Part shown: positions 45,928-54,802 of the stretch, piece after piece | How the letters are laid out: every line of letters begins with the position of its first letter | How positions within the stretch are numbered: position 1 is the first letter of the stretch | Assembly: GCF_000938255.1 (NCBI RefSeq) | Contig: NZ_JYMR01000005.1 | Span: 248,001 to 312,000, forward strand | Direction of reading: 5' to 3' | DNA: 64,000 bases | Origin: Bradyrhizobium sp. LTSP849 | GTDB taxonomy: Bacteria; Pseudomonadota; Alphaproteobacteria; Rhizobiales; Xanthobacteraceae | Position numbers and translations under genes: made by a program | The notes under the pieces: model-generated | What the model saw: only the letters and a program-made list of their open reading frames with translations | Databases searched by the model: none | What the model was told of the DNA's origin: nothing

Positions 45928-46025
45928 AGCGCTATGCGATTAGGATGAATCGTCAGCGCGCTTTAGATCATTGTTTGAGCATGATCTTTTCGGAAAACCG
46001 CTGCGCACTTTTCCGGATCATGCTC
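45926..46025. repeat. Bradyrhizobium-type intergenic repeat with GAGCATGATC arms
   Basis: The perfect arms GAGCATGATC (45977-45986) and GATCATGCTC (46016-46025) enclose CTTTTCGGAAAA-type sequence, and an outer AAAGCG...CGCTTTA pair starts at the EamA stop codon. The pattern of GAGCATGATC...TTTTCCGGATCATGCTC is a widespread intergenic element in Bradyrhizobium and relatives, from general knowledge. Confidence 0.8.
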
Positions 46026-46316
46026 TAGGCGACCGAGAGTTCGAGGCGCGCCATCGCCATGATGAGATCATGCCGGCAACTTCAGCGCCTCGCATTTCGA
46101 CCCTGAACGGAGACGACCCCACTCCGGTCGCCAGTTCCTCTGCAATCTTCGGAACGAAGCTATGGCAAGTCCTACGCTTTGGCCCTGAAACAGTATTGTT
46201 TCGGATCATTGTAGCACAATAGTAACGTCTACTGATTGAGAGTGGCGCTGCCTACACTTTTGCAAGTTCACGCAAGGTGAAGGAGAACAGGCCGCTTCCG
46301 CTCGAGGAGAGGACTT
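45928..46316. other. 389-bp gap with repeats, no gene seen
   Basis: Contains the GAGCATGATC repeat at its start and a fragment of another repeat, CATGATGAGATCATGCCGG, at 46058-46076 (same head as the 74-bp elements at 49855 and 51005). The remainder, about 46080-46300, is AT-richer than neighbours and ends in a strong GAGGAGAGG ribosome site. No coding frame with convincing codon use. Confidence 0.6.
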
Positions 46317-47828
46317 TTGCCGACGTCAGAAGAGGCCGTCCCGCCCAAGAGTATGCCTGGAAGCAGTTACGGCATGAATCAGCGTTGGATTATCGTGGCC
46401 GCGATCCTCCTGACGGCCTTGCTTGTTCAAATACCATCCGTTCTTAACCCCGATTTGAGCTGCCTGCTTTCTGAAGCAGAGGAAATTCTGGATGGCCGAA
46501 AGCTGGGGGTCGACCTCTTCGAACTGAATCCGCCGCTATCGATCTACCTATACATGCCGGCAGCACTGCTTGCGCGATTAACCGGCATTGCGCCTGAGAT
46601 CATTGTGATCATCTTGGTGATGATCGAGATCATCGGCTCGCTTTTCATGATCGATCGCGCCGCTGCGGCGGCCAAGTTGGGAGCTGGAGAGCGATGTCTT
46701 TCAACATGTGTGCTGGCTTTTCTGTTCGCGGTCCTTCCAAGCGCCGTATTCGGGCAACGTGAACACATAGCCGTAGTTGCACTGACTCCCTTTGTAGCCA
46801 TCACTGCGATTCGCTGGCGCAGCCTTTCCCCCGGAGCGGTTGCGATCCTGGCAGGATTGAGTGCCGGGCTGGCTATAAGCATCAAGCCCCAGCTCGCGCT
46901 CGTGGTGGGCCTCCCGATCATCCTTGCCGCCATCCACCAACGTTCTCTCAGGCCATTGTTCACCCCTGAAGCGTGTGCAGCCGCCGCTATCGTCATCGGC
47001 TACGGAGCGCTGGTCGTTATCATCTTTCCCGGTTGGCTGTTTACCTATGCCCCGATGGTCGCTGCCACCTATCTACCAATGAGGAAGAATTTAGCTGGTC
47101 TGCTTCCTTTTCCGATCGTTGTGATAACAGCTTCTATAGCGTTTCTGCGCCAAGTGTCTCCGCAAGGCCTCAAAATGGGAGACGACGCAACCCCGTGGCT
47201 GGCAGCAGCCATTGGCGGAGCCGCGAGTTTCGTTCTTCAAGGCAAGGGCTGGACATATACACTGTACGCGCTTTGCATGTTTGCGATTGCTGCGCCGTTG
47301 CTACATGTTCGCACAAAGACGTTGCCGGTGTCGGTCAGGATCGGCGGCTTTGTTGGTGTTGTGCTCATCGGGTTCTGTTTGTCCTTGTCGCTCCGTGAGT
47401 TTCCGTCGCTGGAGCAGCGTATCCAGGCACTTGCAAAGCATCCGCGGTTGCTCGCGATTACCGATCACGTCGCTCTGGGGCATCCGCTCGTCCGTCAAAT
47501 CGATGGGACTTGGGTGGGAAGTTCTTGTGCCCAAGCTCTAACGGCCGGCGCAATTCTGGCCCAGAACAACTCGCAGCCAACCCAGGAAGAGCGGGCAAAG
47601 CTGGACGGCATCATCAATTTCGAGCGGCGGCAGTTGTTAGCGGACCTGCGAAACGGTCGACCAGACGTGATTCTCGTCGATACCTTGCTGCAGAGTTCAG
47701 TCCCGTTCGATTGGTTAGCTTGGGCCAGTTCAGATCCCGAACTCCAAATGGAGTTGCGTCGTTATCGTGAAGTTGAGGATGTTGGCCGCGTTCGAATATT
47801 TGCCGACCCATCAAGATCGGAGCGATAG
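46317..47828 (+). CDS. GT-C-fold-like integral membrane protein
   Basis: 503 aa from a TTG 5 nt after GAGGAGAGG; an in-frame ATG at 46353 is the alternative. About ten membrane segments (RWIIVAAILLTALLVQIPSV, IIVIILVMIEIIGSLFMIDR, VVIIFPGWLFTYAPMVAA) and a soluble C-terminal tail of about 130 residues. The first periplasmic loop has acidic residues in LSEAEEILDGRKLGVDLFEL followed by NPPLSIYLY, a pattern of lipid-linked sugar transferases (GT39/ArnT-like). No GT partner genes around. Codon use looks less GC-biased than neighbours, suggesting transfer. Confidence 0.65.
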   Translation: MPTSEEAVPPKSMPGSSYGMNQRWIIVAAILLTALLVQIPSVLNPDLSCLLSEAEEILDGRKLGVDLFELNPPLSIYLYMPAALLARLTGIAPEIIVIILVMIEIIGSLFMIDRAAAAAKLGAGERCLSTCVLAFLFAVLPSAVFGQREHIAVVALTPFVAITAIRWRSLSPGAVAILAGLSAGLAISIKPQLALVVGLPIILAAIHQRSLRPLFTPEACAAAAIVIGYGALVVIIFPGWLFTYAPMVAATYLPMRKNLAGLLPFPIVVITASIAFLRQVSPQGLKMGDDATPWLAAAIGGAASFVLQGKGWTYTLYALCMFAIAAPLLHVRTKTLPVSVRIGGFVGVVLIGFCLSLSLREFPSLEQRIQALAKHPRLLAITDHVALGHPLVRQIDGTWVGSSCAQALTAGAILAQNNSQPTQEERAKLDGIINFERRQLLADLRNGRPDVILVDTLLQSSVPFDWLAWASSDPELQMELRRYREVEDVGRVRIFADPSRSER

Positions 47829-47877
47829 TCGTTTTCCCAAGGGAGGAGCGAGCGCCCTGTGTTCCTCCAGCGCGGAA

Positions 47878-48849
47878 TCATGCAAACCGGTCACGCATCT
47901 CGCTCGGATTTACGCCGAACTGTCGGGTCATCGCCCGTCTCAGCCGGGACTCGGAGCCTAGCCCCGTGCGACCTGCAATCTGTCCAAGACTGAGATCCGT
48001 CGTGTGAAGAAGCGACCGTGCGAGATCGCAGCGGATCTTCTCGACCGCCTTCGCAGGAGACAGGCCCGTGGCTGCCTCGAACCGGCGATGAAACGTTCGC
48101 GGTGACTGGCCGGCGGCCTGGGCCATTTGCTCCACGGTCCATGGCAAGCAGGGATCGCCTGCAATCCTGCAACTCAAGACGTCGAAGGGTGCCGCGCTCG
48201 CCGCCTGTAGCGCGAGAGGCTCACTATACTGCTTCTGACCGCCAGCTCGCCGCATATAGACGACGAGGCGGCGGGCGACGCGCGCGGAAAGTGCTGCACC
48301 GTGGTCTTGTTGCACCAGGCTGAGCATGAGGTCGATACCGGCTGTTACGCCGGCGGTCGTCCACACGGGGCCGTCGTTCAGGAAGATTGGTTCGGGATCA
48401 ACCGTCACATTTGGAAATTCTCGGGCCAGCCTCTCGGACGAGCGCCAGTGCGTGACTGCCCGGCGACCGTCCAGAATGCCTGCCTCCGCCAGAAGGAAGG
48501 CGCCCGTACAAACAGAGCAAACCCGTGCGGCGCGTTGGCTCAGATCATTCAGTGCAATGCTCGCCAACGGATTCTCGCGGAGGTTATGAACACCAGGCCC
48601 GCCGGGAACCACGAGCGTGTCCACCGCGCCCTCCTTTGGAATTTCGCCGGCCAATATGCAGAAGCCGGATGCGTTCTCGATCAAACCAGCTTGAAGCGCA
48701 ACGATCCGGACTTCGTAGGGTGGGTCTGCACCTTCTTCATTCGCGGTGCTCAAAACCTGGGCCGGCCCGGCGATGTCGATGATCTGAACGCCGTCAAAGG
48801 CCAAAATCAAAACCGTTCTGCGTGGCAGTTTTTGTTGTCTGTTTGACAT
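47878..48849 (-). CDS. AraC-family regulator with DJ-1/PfpI domain (GlxA/FtrA type)
   Basis: 323 aa from the ATG at 48849 (MSNRQQKLPRRTVLILAFDG). N-terminal DJ-1/PfpI domain: VQIIDIAGPAQVLSTA, LVVPGGPGVHNLRENP and the elbow CSVCTGAFLLAEAGIL with Cys. C-terminal AraC DNA-binding domain, about 215-320: MAQAAGQSPRTFHRRFEAAT and GSESRLRRAMTRQFGVNPSE. Divergent from the exported DJ-1 protein across a 79-bp gap. Binding of a small molecule by the PfpI domain is probably the trigger. Confidence 0.9.
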   Translation of the reverse strand: MSNRQQKLPRRTVLILAFDGVQIIDIAGPAQVLSTANEEGADPPYEVRIVALQAGLIENASGFCILAGEIPKEGAVDTLVVPGGPGVHNLRENPLASIALNDLSQRAARVCSVCTGAFLLAEAGILDGRRAVTHWRSSERLAREFPNVTVDPEPIFLNDGPVWTTAGVTAGIDLMLSLVQQDHGAALSARVARRLVVYMRRAGGQKQYSEPLALQAASAAPFDVLSCRIAGDPCLPWTVEQMAQAAGQSPRTFHRRFEAATGLSPAKAVEKIRCDLARSLLHTTDLSLGQIAGRTGLGSESRLRRAMTRQFGVNPSEMRDRFA

Positions 48850-48881
48850 ATACACGCTGCCGATCATGAACGAGAGTTGGC

Positions 48882-48892
48882 AACATGATGTT
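48882..48892. promoter_or_regulatory. Short dyad AACATGATGTT in the divergent AraC / DJ-1 gap
   Basis: AACAT-G-ATGTT is a perfect 5-bp-arm dyad within the 79-bp gap, embedded in the imperfect 16-bp GCAACATGATGTTTGC. It could be the regulator's half-site pair. Short and only positional support. Confidence 0.3.
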
Positions 48893-48928
48893 TGCGAGGA
48901 AACGGTTCTGTCAAGTTCCTGAGCGGAG

Positions 48929-49738
48929 ATGAAGATGAAGCTAACTCGGCGTGACGCACTCGGATTGGCAATCACCACTTCGGTGCTGATACGCGGCAGC
49001 AATTCCGTCCAGGCTGCTGACGGCGCCGCTGCGGGCATATCATCGAGGCAACCCATGCATTGTAACATCGTGACCGTGCCGGACATGGTGCAACTCGACA
49101 TCACCGGCCCATTCGAAGTGCTTGCCCGCACGCCGGGTTGGACAGTCGATCTCGTCGCTGCGACGATGGATCCTGTGCGAACCGACCGCGGACTTCGTTT
49201 GGTCCCGAACGTCACCCGCGAGACCGCCAAGAAGAGCGACATCATCGTTATCCCCGGAGGCACGGGAATCGACACTGTGATGCTCGATCCCCAGTGGGTC
49301 GCTTACGTGAAGCAGGAAGCGAAACGTTCCCAATACATCTTCGGTATTTGCACCGGCTCTTTGCTGCTCGGCGCAGCCGGTCTTTTGCAAGGGCGCCGGG
49401 CCGGCGGCCACTGGCAGGCCCGCGACCTGCTCACGAACTTCGGCGCAATCGTCTCCAATGATCGGATGACGCAGGACGGCAATATCTATACGTCCGGTGG
49501 AGTGACCTCGGGGATCGATGTGGCGCTCCGCGTGATCGGAGATCTTGCAGGCGAGGAGACGGCTCGCAAGATCCAGCTCGCCATGGAGTACGATCCGGCG
49601 CCTCCCTTCAAGGGCGGCACCCCCTATACCTCACCACCGGAAATCGTGGCGGCGGTCCTGGCCGACTCGACCAAACGGCGTGCGACACGCGAGACCCAGG
49701 TGGCGGAAGCCGCCGCGACCATGCGCCAGTCAAACTGA
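48929..49738 (+). CDS. Exported DJ-1/PfpI family protein
   Basis: 269 aa. Begins MKMKLTRRDALGLAITTSVL, a twin-arginine-type signal, with likely cleavage near VQAADG. DJ-1/PfpI domain: QLDITGPFEVLARTPGWTVD, IIVIPGGTGIDTVMLD and nucleophile elbow FGICTGSLLLGAAGLLQGRR, then GHWQARDLL. Related to isonitrile hydratase and GlxA-like proteins. A Tat-exported PfpI protein next to a regulator carrying the same domain is notable. Substrate unknown. Confidence 0.87.
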   Translation: MKMKLTRRDALGLAITTSVLIRGSNSVQAADGAAAGISSRQPMHCNIVTVPDMVQLDITGPFEVLARTPGWTVDLVAATMDPVRTDRGLRLVPNVTRETAKKSDIIVIPGGTGIDTVMLDPQWVAYVKQEAKRSQYIFGICTGSLLLGAAGLLQGRRAGGHWQARDLLTNFGAIVSNDRMTQDGNIYTSGGVTSGIDVALRVIGDLAGEETARKIQLAMEYDPAPPFKGGTPYTSPPEIVAAVLADSTKRRATRETQVAEAAATMRQSN

Positions 49739-50378
49739 CGCCTGCTCCGTATCGGCTGACCAGCGCGAGAGCGCTCACTGCCGTTGCGCTGAAAACGCGA
49801 CTTCTGGGCTTGGCACTTCAGGGCGAGAGAGAGTTAGGAACGGCGTGCCATTGCCATGATGACATCATGCCGGTGTTTTGCCCGACGAGTCAAACGGACT
49901 TCGTAAAATCAGCAGTCGTCGCACCGGCAGTCCGTAGGATCGGTAGAGCTCTTGCGAAACCCATCACGCCCTGACGGGCCGACGCAGTTGTGTGAGACGT
50001 TTGATGGGCTTCGCTTCGCTCTGCCCATACTACGAACTGCGCGATCTTTTTGATTTTGGAGCTGGACGATCCCTTCGCGGGACTCGTCGGGATTGCAAGC
50101 TCGATACTTCGGGGTGCACTTTTACCGTACTCGTGAGACCATGGTCGAGCTATTCAGCCGTGACTCTCGTCGTCATGCTGCTGACGCAATCCCTGTCTTA
50201 GACGGCGAGAACTAAAACACTGTGCGGGGACCGCTCTGGTTCCCACGACGGTTCCGTAGCCAGAGGTTGGCTCGAGTCCGCAAAAAGATTGGCGCAAGTT
50301 CCTGAACGCTTTCGCGTTCGCTTGACCATGTTTTGCGGCATCAGGAACCGGGCGATCGAAAAAATCAAAGGAGATCTG
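49739..50378. other. 640-bp gap with a 74-bp repeat, no convincing gene
   Basis: Contains one copy of the 74-bp repeat (49855-49928) and otherwise no frame with coding character; the short frame at 49992-50201 has no ribosome site and no likeness to known proteins. A clear AAAGGAGAT ribosome site at its end belongs to the RlpA-like gene. Confidence 0.6.
49855..49928. repeat. 74-bp intergenic repeat, copy 1
   Basis: Starts with the dyad CATGAT-GAC-ATCATG, then CCGGTGTTTTGCCCGACGAG and AAATCAGCAG. It matches the copy at 51005-51078 at 70 of 74 positions in the same orientation. Sequences of this type (TTTTGCCCGACGxGTCAAAC) are frequent intergenic repeats in Bradyrhizobium as far as I know. Confidence 0.85.
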
Positions 50379-50870
50379 ATGGTGTTCCGCTCGAGCGCCG
50401 CGATTTGCGGCGCCGTGGTTGCGCTTGCCGTTTCTGTTCCCGCTGCTCGGAGTGAAACGGGTGGAGTTCACTCAAGCGCTATCGTCATTGCCGCTTCTGG
50501 GGATGCGATCGTTGGCGCGGCATCCATGTACAATCCGTTCAAGCCCGGCAGCGAGGAGGGCGGCCCGAACACAGCCTCCGGCGAGCGTTATGATCCCTCG
50601 GTGTGGACGGCTGCCATCAAGACGAGTTTGCGTCAGAGATTTGGCGGGGTCCAATTTGGCGCGCGGCCGAAATATGCTCTCATCGAAGCTGTAGGCAAGA
50701 AGGTCATCGTCAAGATAAATGACGTGGGGCCGCTCAAGCCTGGCCGCATCATTGATCTCAATGAGCGGACGATGCGCCATTTCGATCCGAGCCTGGAGAT
50801 CGGGGTCATTCCTGACGTAACGGTTAGGCCGCTTTCCGGCGACGATTGGGTCCCCGGACCGGTTGGATGA
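50379..50870 (+). CDS. RlpA-like double-psi beta-barrel protein
   Basis: 163 aa from the ATG at 50379, 6 nt after AAAGGAGAT; earlier in-frame starts lack ribosome sites. Signal peptide MVFRSSAAICGAVVALAVSV with likely cleavage after ARS. The RlpA-like barrel spans about 45-150: IVGAASMYNPF, NTASGERYDPSVWTAAI and INDVGPLKPGRIIDLNERTM, including the catalytic-type Asp in NDVGP. No SPOR domain, so it would not bind denuded septal glycan like full RlpA. A periplasmic lytic transglycosylase or cell-wall binder is likely. Confidence 0.8.
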   Translation: MVFRSSAAICGAVVALAVSVPAARSETGGVHSSAIVIAASGDAIVGAASMYNPFKPGSEEGGPNTASGERYDPSVWTAAIKTSLRQRFGGVQFGARPKYALIEAVGKKVIVKINDVGPLKPGRIIDLNERTMRHFDPSLEIGVIPDVTVRPLSGDDWVPGPVG

Positions 50871-51004
50871 ACATCATACGCGAAAGAGGCACAGCGCGGC
50901 CTTATCGGGACAGTGGAAACGTCTCGATGGTCTTCTCGCGGGATCGCAAACGAAGAGGTCGCCTTCAGGGCAGAGGCTTTCGGCTCGGCGAGCTGCACCG
51001 CCGC

Positions 51005-51078
51005 CATGATGAGATCATGCCGGTGTTTTGCCCGACGAGTCAAACGCACTTCGTAAAATCAGCAGGCGTCGCGCCGGC
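51005..51078. repeat. 74-bp intergenic repeat, copy 2
   Basis: Starts CATGAT-GAG-ATCATG and continues as in copy 1 at 49855-49928, with four mismatches. The two copies are direct repeats about 1.15 kb apart and flank the RlpA-like gene. Confidence 0.85.
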
Positions 51079-51150
51079 GGTTAAGCCATTGGAAAAGCTG
51101 GCGCCGGCTACTGTGCATGGGGTTGTTTTCGCGTTTTTTGTGAAAGCGTG

Positions 51151-51171
51151 AGCCCGCCTGCAAGGCGGGCT
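51151..51171 (-). terminator. Hairpin after the chemoreceptor gene
   Basis: AGCCCGCCT, GCA loop, AGGCGGGCT: a perfect 9-bp stem 9 bp past the stop of the minus-strand chemoreceptor gene. The T-rich part on that strand is interrupted, so termination strength is uncertain. Confidence 0.65.
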
Positions 51172-51180
51172 GACGCGCCG

Positions 51181-52920
51181 TCATCCCGCCTTGGCGACGT
51201 GGCTATCCGCCGCACCTGATCGCAGGTTTTGAAAGAACGTCTCCACCTCGCGCGACAGCGTCTCCGCCGTCGCGGTCAGGCTGCTCGCCGCCATCAGCAC
51301 GGAGGAGGCCGCCGTATCGGTCTCGCCGATGGCGTCGCGCAGCGAGGTGATGTTGGCGACGAGGGTCTCGTTGCCTTGCGCGGCCGATTGCGCGTTGGAC
51401 GAGATCTCGCGCGTGGCGGCGTCCTGCTGGCCGATCGCGCCGGCGATTGCCGAGGTGACGTCATTGATCTCGCGCACCGCGCCACCGATCTCGCGCACGG
51501 CATCGACCGCGTTGCGGGTCGAGGCCTGGATCATGCTGACGTTCTCGCTGATGTCGGCGGTTGCCTTGGCGGTCTGGCCCGCGAGCGCCTTGACCTCGTG
51601 CGCGACGACGGCAAAGCCGCGGCCGGCGTCACCGGCGCGCGCAGCTTCGATGGTGGCATTGAGCGCGAGCAGATTGGTCTGTTCGGCGATCGCCTGGATC
51701 AAATTGAGGACGCCGTCGATGCGTTGCGTGGCGGCAGCAAGGCCCTCGATCTCGGTGATCGACTTCTCGGTGCGCTGGCCGGTCTGCTCGACCGCACCGG
51801 CGCTCTGCCGCACCTGGCGGCCGATCTCTTCGACGGAAGCTGACAGCTCTTCGGCGGCGCTCGCCACCGCCGTGACGTTGTGCGAGGCCTGCTCGGTCGC
51901 GTTCGCCGCCGTGCCGGCGCGGCTGCTCGCGTCCGCAGTGACGCGCGTGATGGTCTGCGCGGTCTCGCGCATGACCGTGGCGTTGTCGGTGAGGCCGCGC
52001 ATGACCGCGCCGATCGCATCGCGAAATTCCTCGACGGACTGTTCGATGTGACGGGCACGCTCCTCGCGTGCGGCCGAGTCCTGCGAGACCTGCGAGGCGA
52101 GGTTGCGGTTGCGCCCCATCGCGTCCTGGAACACCTGGATGGCGCGGGCGAGCGCGCCGATCTCGTCAGCGCGGTCAGAGTGCGGCACCACGACATTCTC
52201 GGCGCCGTCGGCGACCTGCTTGATGGTTGCGGTGATCGCGGCGAGCGGCCGGGCGATCGAGCGGGCGATGATGATGATGCCGATCACGACGAGCGCCAGC
52301 GCCACGCCGCCGAGGCAGGTCAGCACCAGCGACAGGATGCGGTTGGTCTCGGTCTGCTGCGCGATCTGCCTGGCGCGCTCGGCATAGACCTTGGACAGCG
52401 CCTCGAGATCCTTGTTCAGCGCCGAGCGTACGGCGCGGTTGGCGTCGTTGTCGCCCCATTCGCGGCCCGCGGCCGGGCCGATCTCGATGCCGCGGCGGAC
52501 CAGCTCCTTGCGGAAGTCGACAAACTGCTCGATGCGCTTCTTGAAGGTGGCGAATTGCGCGGCGTCGTCGTCCCTGACGATGGTTTCCCAGCGCTTCACG
52601 ACGTCGAGGATCTGCTCGTTGAACTTGAGCAGGCCTTCGCCGTATTTCTTCACCACGGCCGGCTCGCTCGACATATAGACGCCGCGGGATTCCATCACGA
52701 CCGCATAGACCAGCGAGTTGACGCGCTCGACGTTCAGCGCGGCCGCATTCGCCGTCTCGATCGCGGCGGTCAGCTCGGCGCTGCGGCGGCTGTTGTAGTC
52801 GGACAGCATCGCGATCGCCGCGGTGAGCAGCGCGAACAGCGCGAAGATCGCGTAGAGCTTGGTGGCAAGCGTGAAGCGGCCTGCCAGCCCGGTGGCATTC
52901 CCAGATCGATCGGTTGTCAT
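51181..52920 (-). CDS. Methyl-accepting chemotaxis protein
   Basis: 579 aa from the ATG at 52920 ([20 protein letters not shown]). TM1 about 20-42 ([20 protein letters not shown]), a periplasmic four-helix sensor of about 150 residues, TM2 with [24 protein letters not shown], and the cytoplasmic hairpin whose tip reads [20 protein letters not shown], diagnostic for chemoreceptors. The sensor resembles small-ligand or redox-type bundles with no recognisable PAS. No che genes adjacent, so it feeds a chemotaxis array encoded elsewhere. A hairpin follows. Confidence 0.93.
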   Translation of the reverse strand: MTTDRSGNATGLAGRFTLATKLYAIFALFALLTAAIAMLSDYNSRRSAELTAAIETANAAALNVERVNSLVYAVVMESRGVYMSSEPAVVKKYGEGLLKFNEQILDVVKRWETIVRDDDAAQFATFKKRIEQFVDFRKELVRRGIEIGPAAGREWGDNDANRAVRSALNKDLEALSKVYAERARQIAQQTETNRILSLVLTCLGGVALALVVIGIIIIARSIARPLAAITATIKQVADGAENVVVPHSDRADEIGALARAIQVFQDAMGRNRNLASQVSQDSAAREERARHIEQSVEEFRDAIGAVMRGLTDNATVMRETAQTITRVTADASSRAGTAANATEQASHNVTAVASAAEELSASVEEIGRQVRQSAGAVEQTGQRTEKSITEIEGLAAATQRIDGVLNLIQAIAEQTNLLALNATIEAARAGDAGRGFAVVAHEVKALAGQTAKATADISENVSMIQASTRNAVDAVREIGGAVREINDVTSAIAGAIGQQDAATREISSNAQSAAQGNETLVANITSLRDAIGETDTAASSVLMAASSLTATAETLSREVETFFQNLRSGAADSHVAKAG

Positions 52921-53238
52921 AATGTTCAGGGCCCGAATGGCCTGGAGCGGCCGGTGCGCGCGGTCGTCTAAAATTGTTGCAAAACTATGCAGAATGAAGA
53001 TGGACGCAGCGTTAACGTGCAAGTCTGGGGTGCAGGCCCAGGGTCGGGGAAAATATGAGCCGTCTCAGTAATTTGGCGTGATCCTATCGGTTTCCGGCAG
53101 ACCGACCCCGGGGATCGCCCGGAATGCCCCAAACATCGGCGTGCACGACAGCCGCCGAGCGCGTATTCCCTAACGTGAGCGCCGCCTTCAAAATCGATCT
53201 GGAGTCGGTCACTGGCCGACGAACCTGCGGAGCTGCCT
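52921..53238. other. 318-bp divergent region between chemoreceptor and eutB
   Basis: No gene seen. It must hold promoters for both genes. GC-rich with short dyads only; I cannot identify a sigma-specific site with confidence. Confidence 0.55.
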
Positions 53239-54621
53239 TTGGTCTACCGCCACACCATCGACGCCACGACCTACACGTTCCCCGATCTGCGCGACCTCCT
53301 CGCCAAGGCGACGCCGCCGCGCTCCGGCGACCGGCTGGCCGGCCTTGCCGCCGGCAACGCCGAGCAGATGATCGCGGCGCGGATGGCGCTCGCCGACGTC
53401 CCGCTCGGGCAGTTCTTGCAGGAAGCCGTCATCCCCTATGAGGCCGACGAGGTTACCCGCCTCGTCATCGACAGCCATGATGCAAAGGCCTTTGCACCGG
53501 TGGCGTCGCTCACGGTCGGCGCTTTCCGCGACTGGCTGCTGTCGGACGCTGCGAGGCCCGAAATCTTGCGCAAGCTCGCGCCCGGTATCACCCCGGAAAT
53601 GGCGGCCGCGGTGTCAAAGCTGATGCGCAACCAGGACCTGATCCTGGCGGCGCGGAAGTGCGAGGTCACCACCGCCTTCCGCAACACCATCGGTCTGAAG
53701 GGGCGGATGAGCACGCGGCTCCAGCCCAACCATCCCTTCGACGATGCTCGGGGCATCACAGCCTCGATCCTCGACGGCCTCCTGCTTGGCGCCGGCGATG
53801 CCTGTATCGGCATCAATCCGGCGAGCGACGACCCGGCCGTGATCGCGCAATTGCTGCGGCTGCTCGACGAGATCATCGCGCGGCTGAAGATTCCGACCCA
53901 GGGCTGCGTCCTGACCCATGTCACGACGACGTTGTCGCTGATCGGGCAGGGCGTGCCGGTCGATCTCGTCTTCCAGTCGGTCGCAGGCACCGAGGCCGCC
54001 AATCGCAGTTTCGGCATCGACCTCGCCTTGCTGAAAGAGGGGCAGGAGGCCGGGCTGTCGCAGAAGCGCGGCACGGTCGGGCAGAACGTGATGTATTTCG
54101 AGACCGGCCAGGGCTCGGCGCTGTCGGCCAACGCCCATCACGGCGTCGACCAGCAGACCTGCGAGGCCCGCGCCTATGCGGTCGCCCGGGCCTTTGCACC
54201 GCTTTTGGTCAACAGCGTGGTCGGCTTCATCGGCCCCGAATATCTCTATGATGGCAAGGAGATCATCCGGGCGGGGCTCGAGGATCATTTCTGCGGCAAG
54301 CTGCTCGGCCTGCCGCTCGGGATCGACATCTGCTACACCAACCATGCCGAGGCGGACCAGGACGACATGGACAATCTGCTGACGCTGCTGGCCGCCGCCG
54401 GCGTCACCTTTATCATGGGGGTGCCGGGCGCCGACGACGTCATGCTGAACTACCAGTCCACCTCCTTTCATGACGCGCTCTACGTCCGTGACGTCTTCGG
54501 GGTGGCCCGCGCGCCGGAATTCGACGACTGGCTGGCGCAAACGGGCATCGCGGGCGCCGATTTCCGGCTTGCCGGCGATGCAGGCCTGTTGCCCGATTTT
54601 GCCTCCCGGCTGATTGCGTGA
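53239..54621 (+). CDS. eutB: Ethanolamine ammonia-lyase, large subunit
   Basis: 460 aa from a TTG; the frame is closed by a stop at 53176 and no ATG lies between, and VYRHTIDATTYTFPDL is the conserved N-terminus. EutB TIM barrel that binds adenosylcobalamin with EutC: AGLAAGNAEQMIAARMALAD, LMRNQDLILAARKCEVTTAF, TRLQPNHPFDD, FFETGQGSALSANAHHGVDQ-type YFETGQGSALSANAHHGVDQ and FIMGVPGADDVMLNYQSTSF. It splits ethanolamine to acetaldehyde and ammonia. eutC is not next to it but lies beyond hpnP. No microcompartment genes are visible. Confidence 0.94.
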   Translation: MVYRHTIDATTYTFPDLRDLLAKATPPRSGDRLAGLAAGNAEQMIAARMALADVPLGQFLQEAVIPYEADEVTRLVIDSHDAKAFAPVASLTVGAFRDWLLSDAARPEILRKLAPGITPEMAAAVSKLMRNQDLILAARKCEVTTAFRNTIGLKGRMSTRLQPNHPFDDARGITASILDGLLLGAGDACIGINPASDDPAVIAQLLRLLDEIIARLKIPTQGCVLTHVTTTLSLIGQGVPVDLVFQSVAGTEAANRSFGIDLALLKEGQEAGLSQKRGTVGQNVMYFETGQGSALSANAHHGVDQQTCEARAYAVARAFAPLLVNSVVGFIGPEYLYDGKEIIRAGLEDHFCGKLLGLPLGIDICYTNHAEADQDDMDNLLTLLAAAGVTFIMGVPGADDVMLNYQSTSFHDALYVRDVFGVARAPEFDDWLAQTGIAGADFRLAGDAGLLPDFASRLIA

Positions 54622-54721
54622 GGGCGGAGGCGGAAAAATCTCGCGAAAAACTTCCGTCCCCGGCGTGAACCTGGGAAACCATTGGCGAGTCTCACGAATT
54701 AGACCGATGCCACAATATTGA

Positions 54722-54746
54722 GGAAATCCGGTCGCAGCGTTACGTT
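54722..54746 (+). promoter_or_regulatory. Candidate EcfG (general stress) promoter for hpnP
   Basis: GGAAA-N16-CGTT at 54722-54746, 57 bp upstream of the hpnP start. Alphaproteobacterial EcfG promoters read GGAAC-N16/17-CGTT, so one -35 base differs. hpnP of Rhodopseudomonas palustris is reported to be under EcfG control. The site is seen; the assignment is inference. Confidence 0.45.
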
Positions 54747-54802
54747 ATGTGTCTGGTGACCTCGTCAGGACCGTTCGTAGAACGTGGTTGGGGGAAAGTT
54801 CG

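Larger units (their letters stand above)
50871..51180. other. 310-bp gap holding repeat and terminator
   Basis: The first 130 bp show nothing recognisable; the second copy of the 74-bp repeat (51005-51078) and the hairpin at 51151-51171 fill the rest. Confidence 0.6.

Noticed and set aside
49992..50201. 69-codon frame in the repeat-rich gap
   Set aside because: No ribosome site, no homologue I recognise, and adjacent to repeat DNA.
45926..51078. Genomic island or prophage
   Set aside because: Repeats and altered composition are present, but there is no integrase, transposase, tRNA target or phage gene to support it.
54749..54802. Earlier start for hpnP at 54749
   Set aside because: No ribosome site, unlike sequence; the ATG at 54803 has GGGGGAAAG and fits HpnP length.
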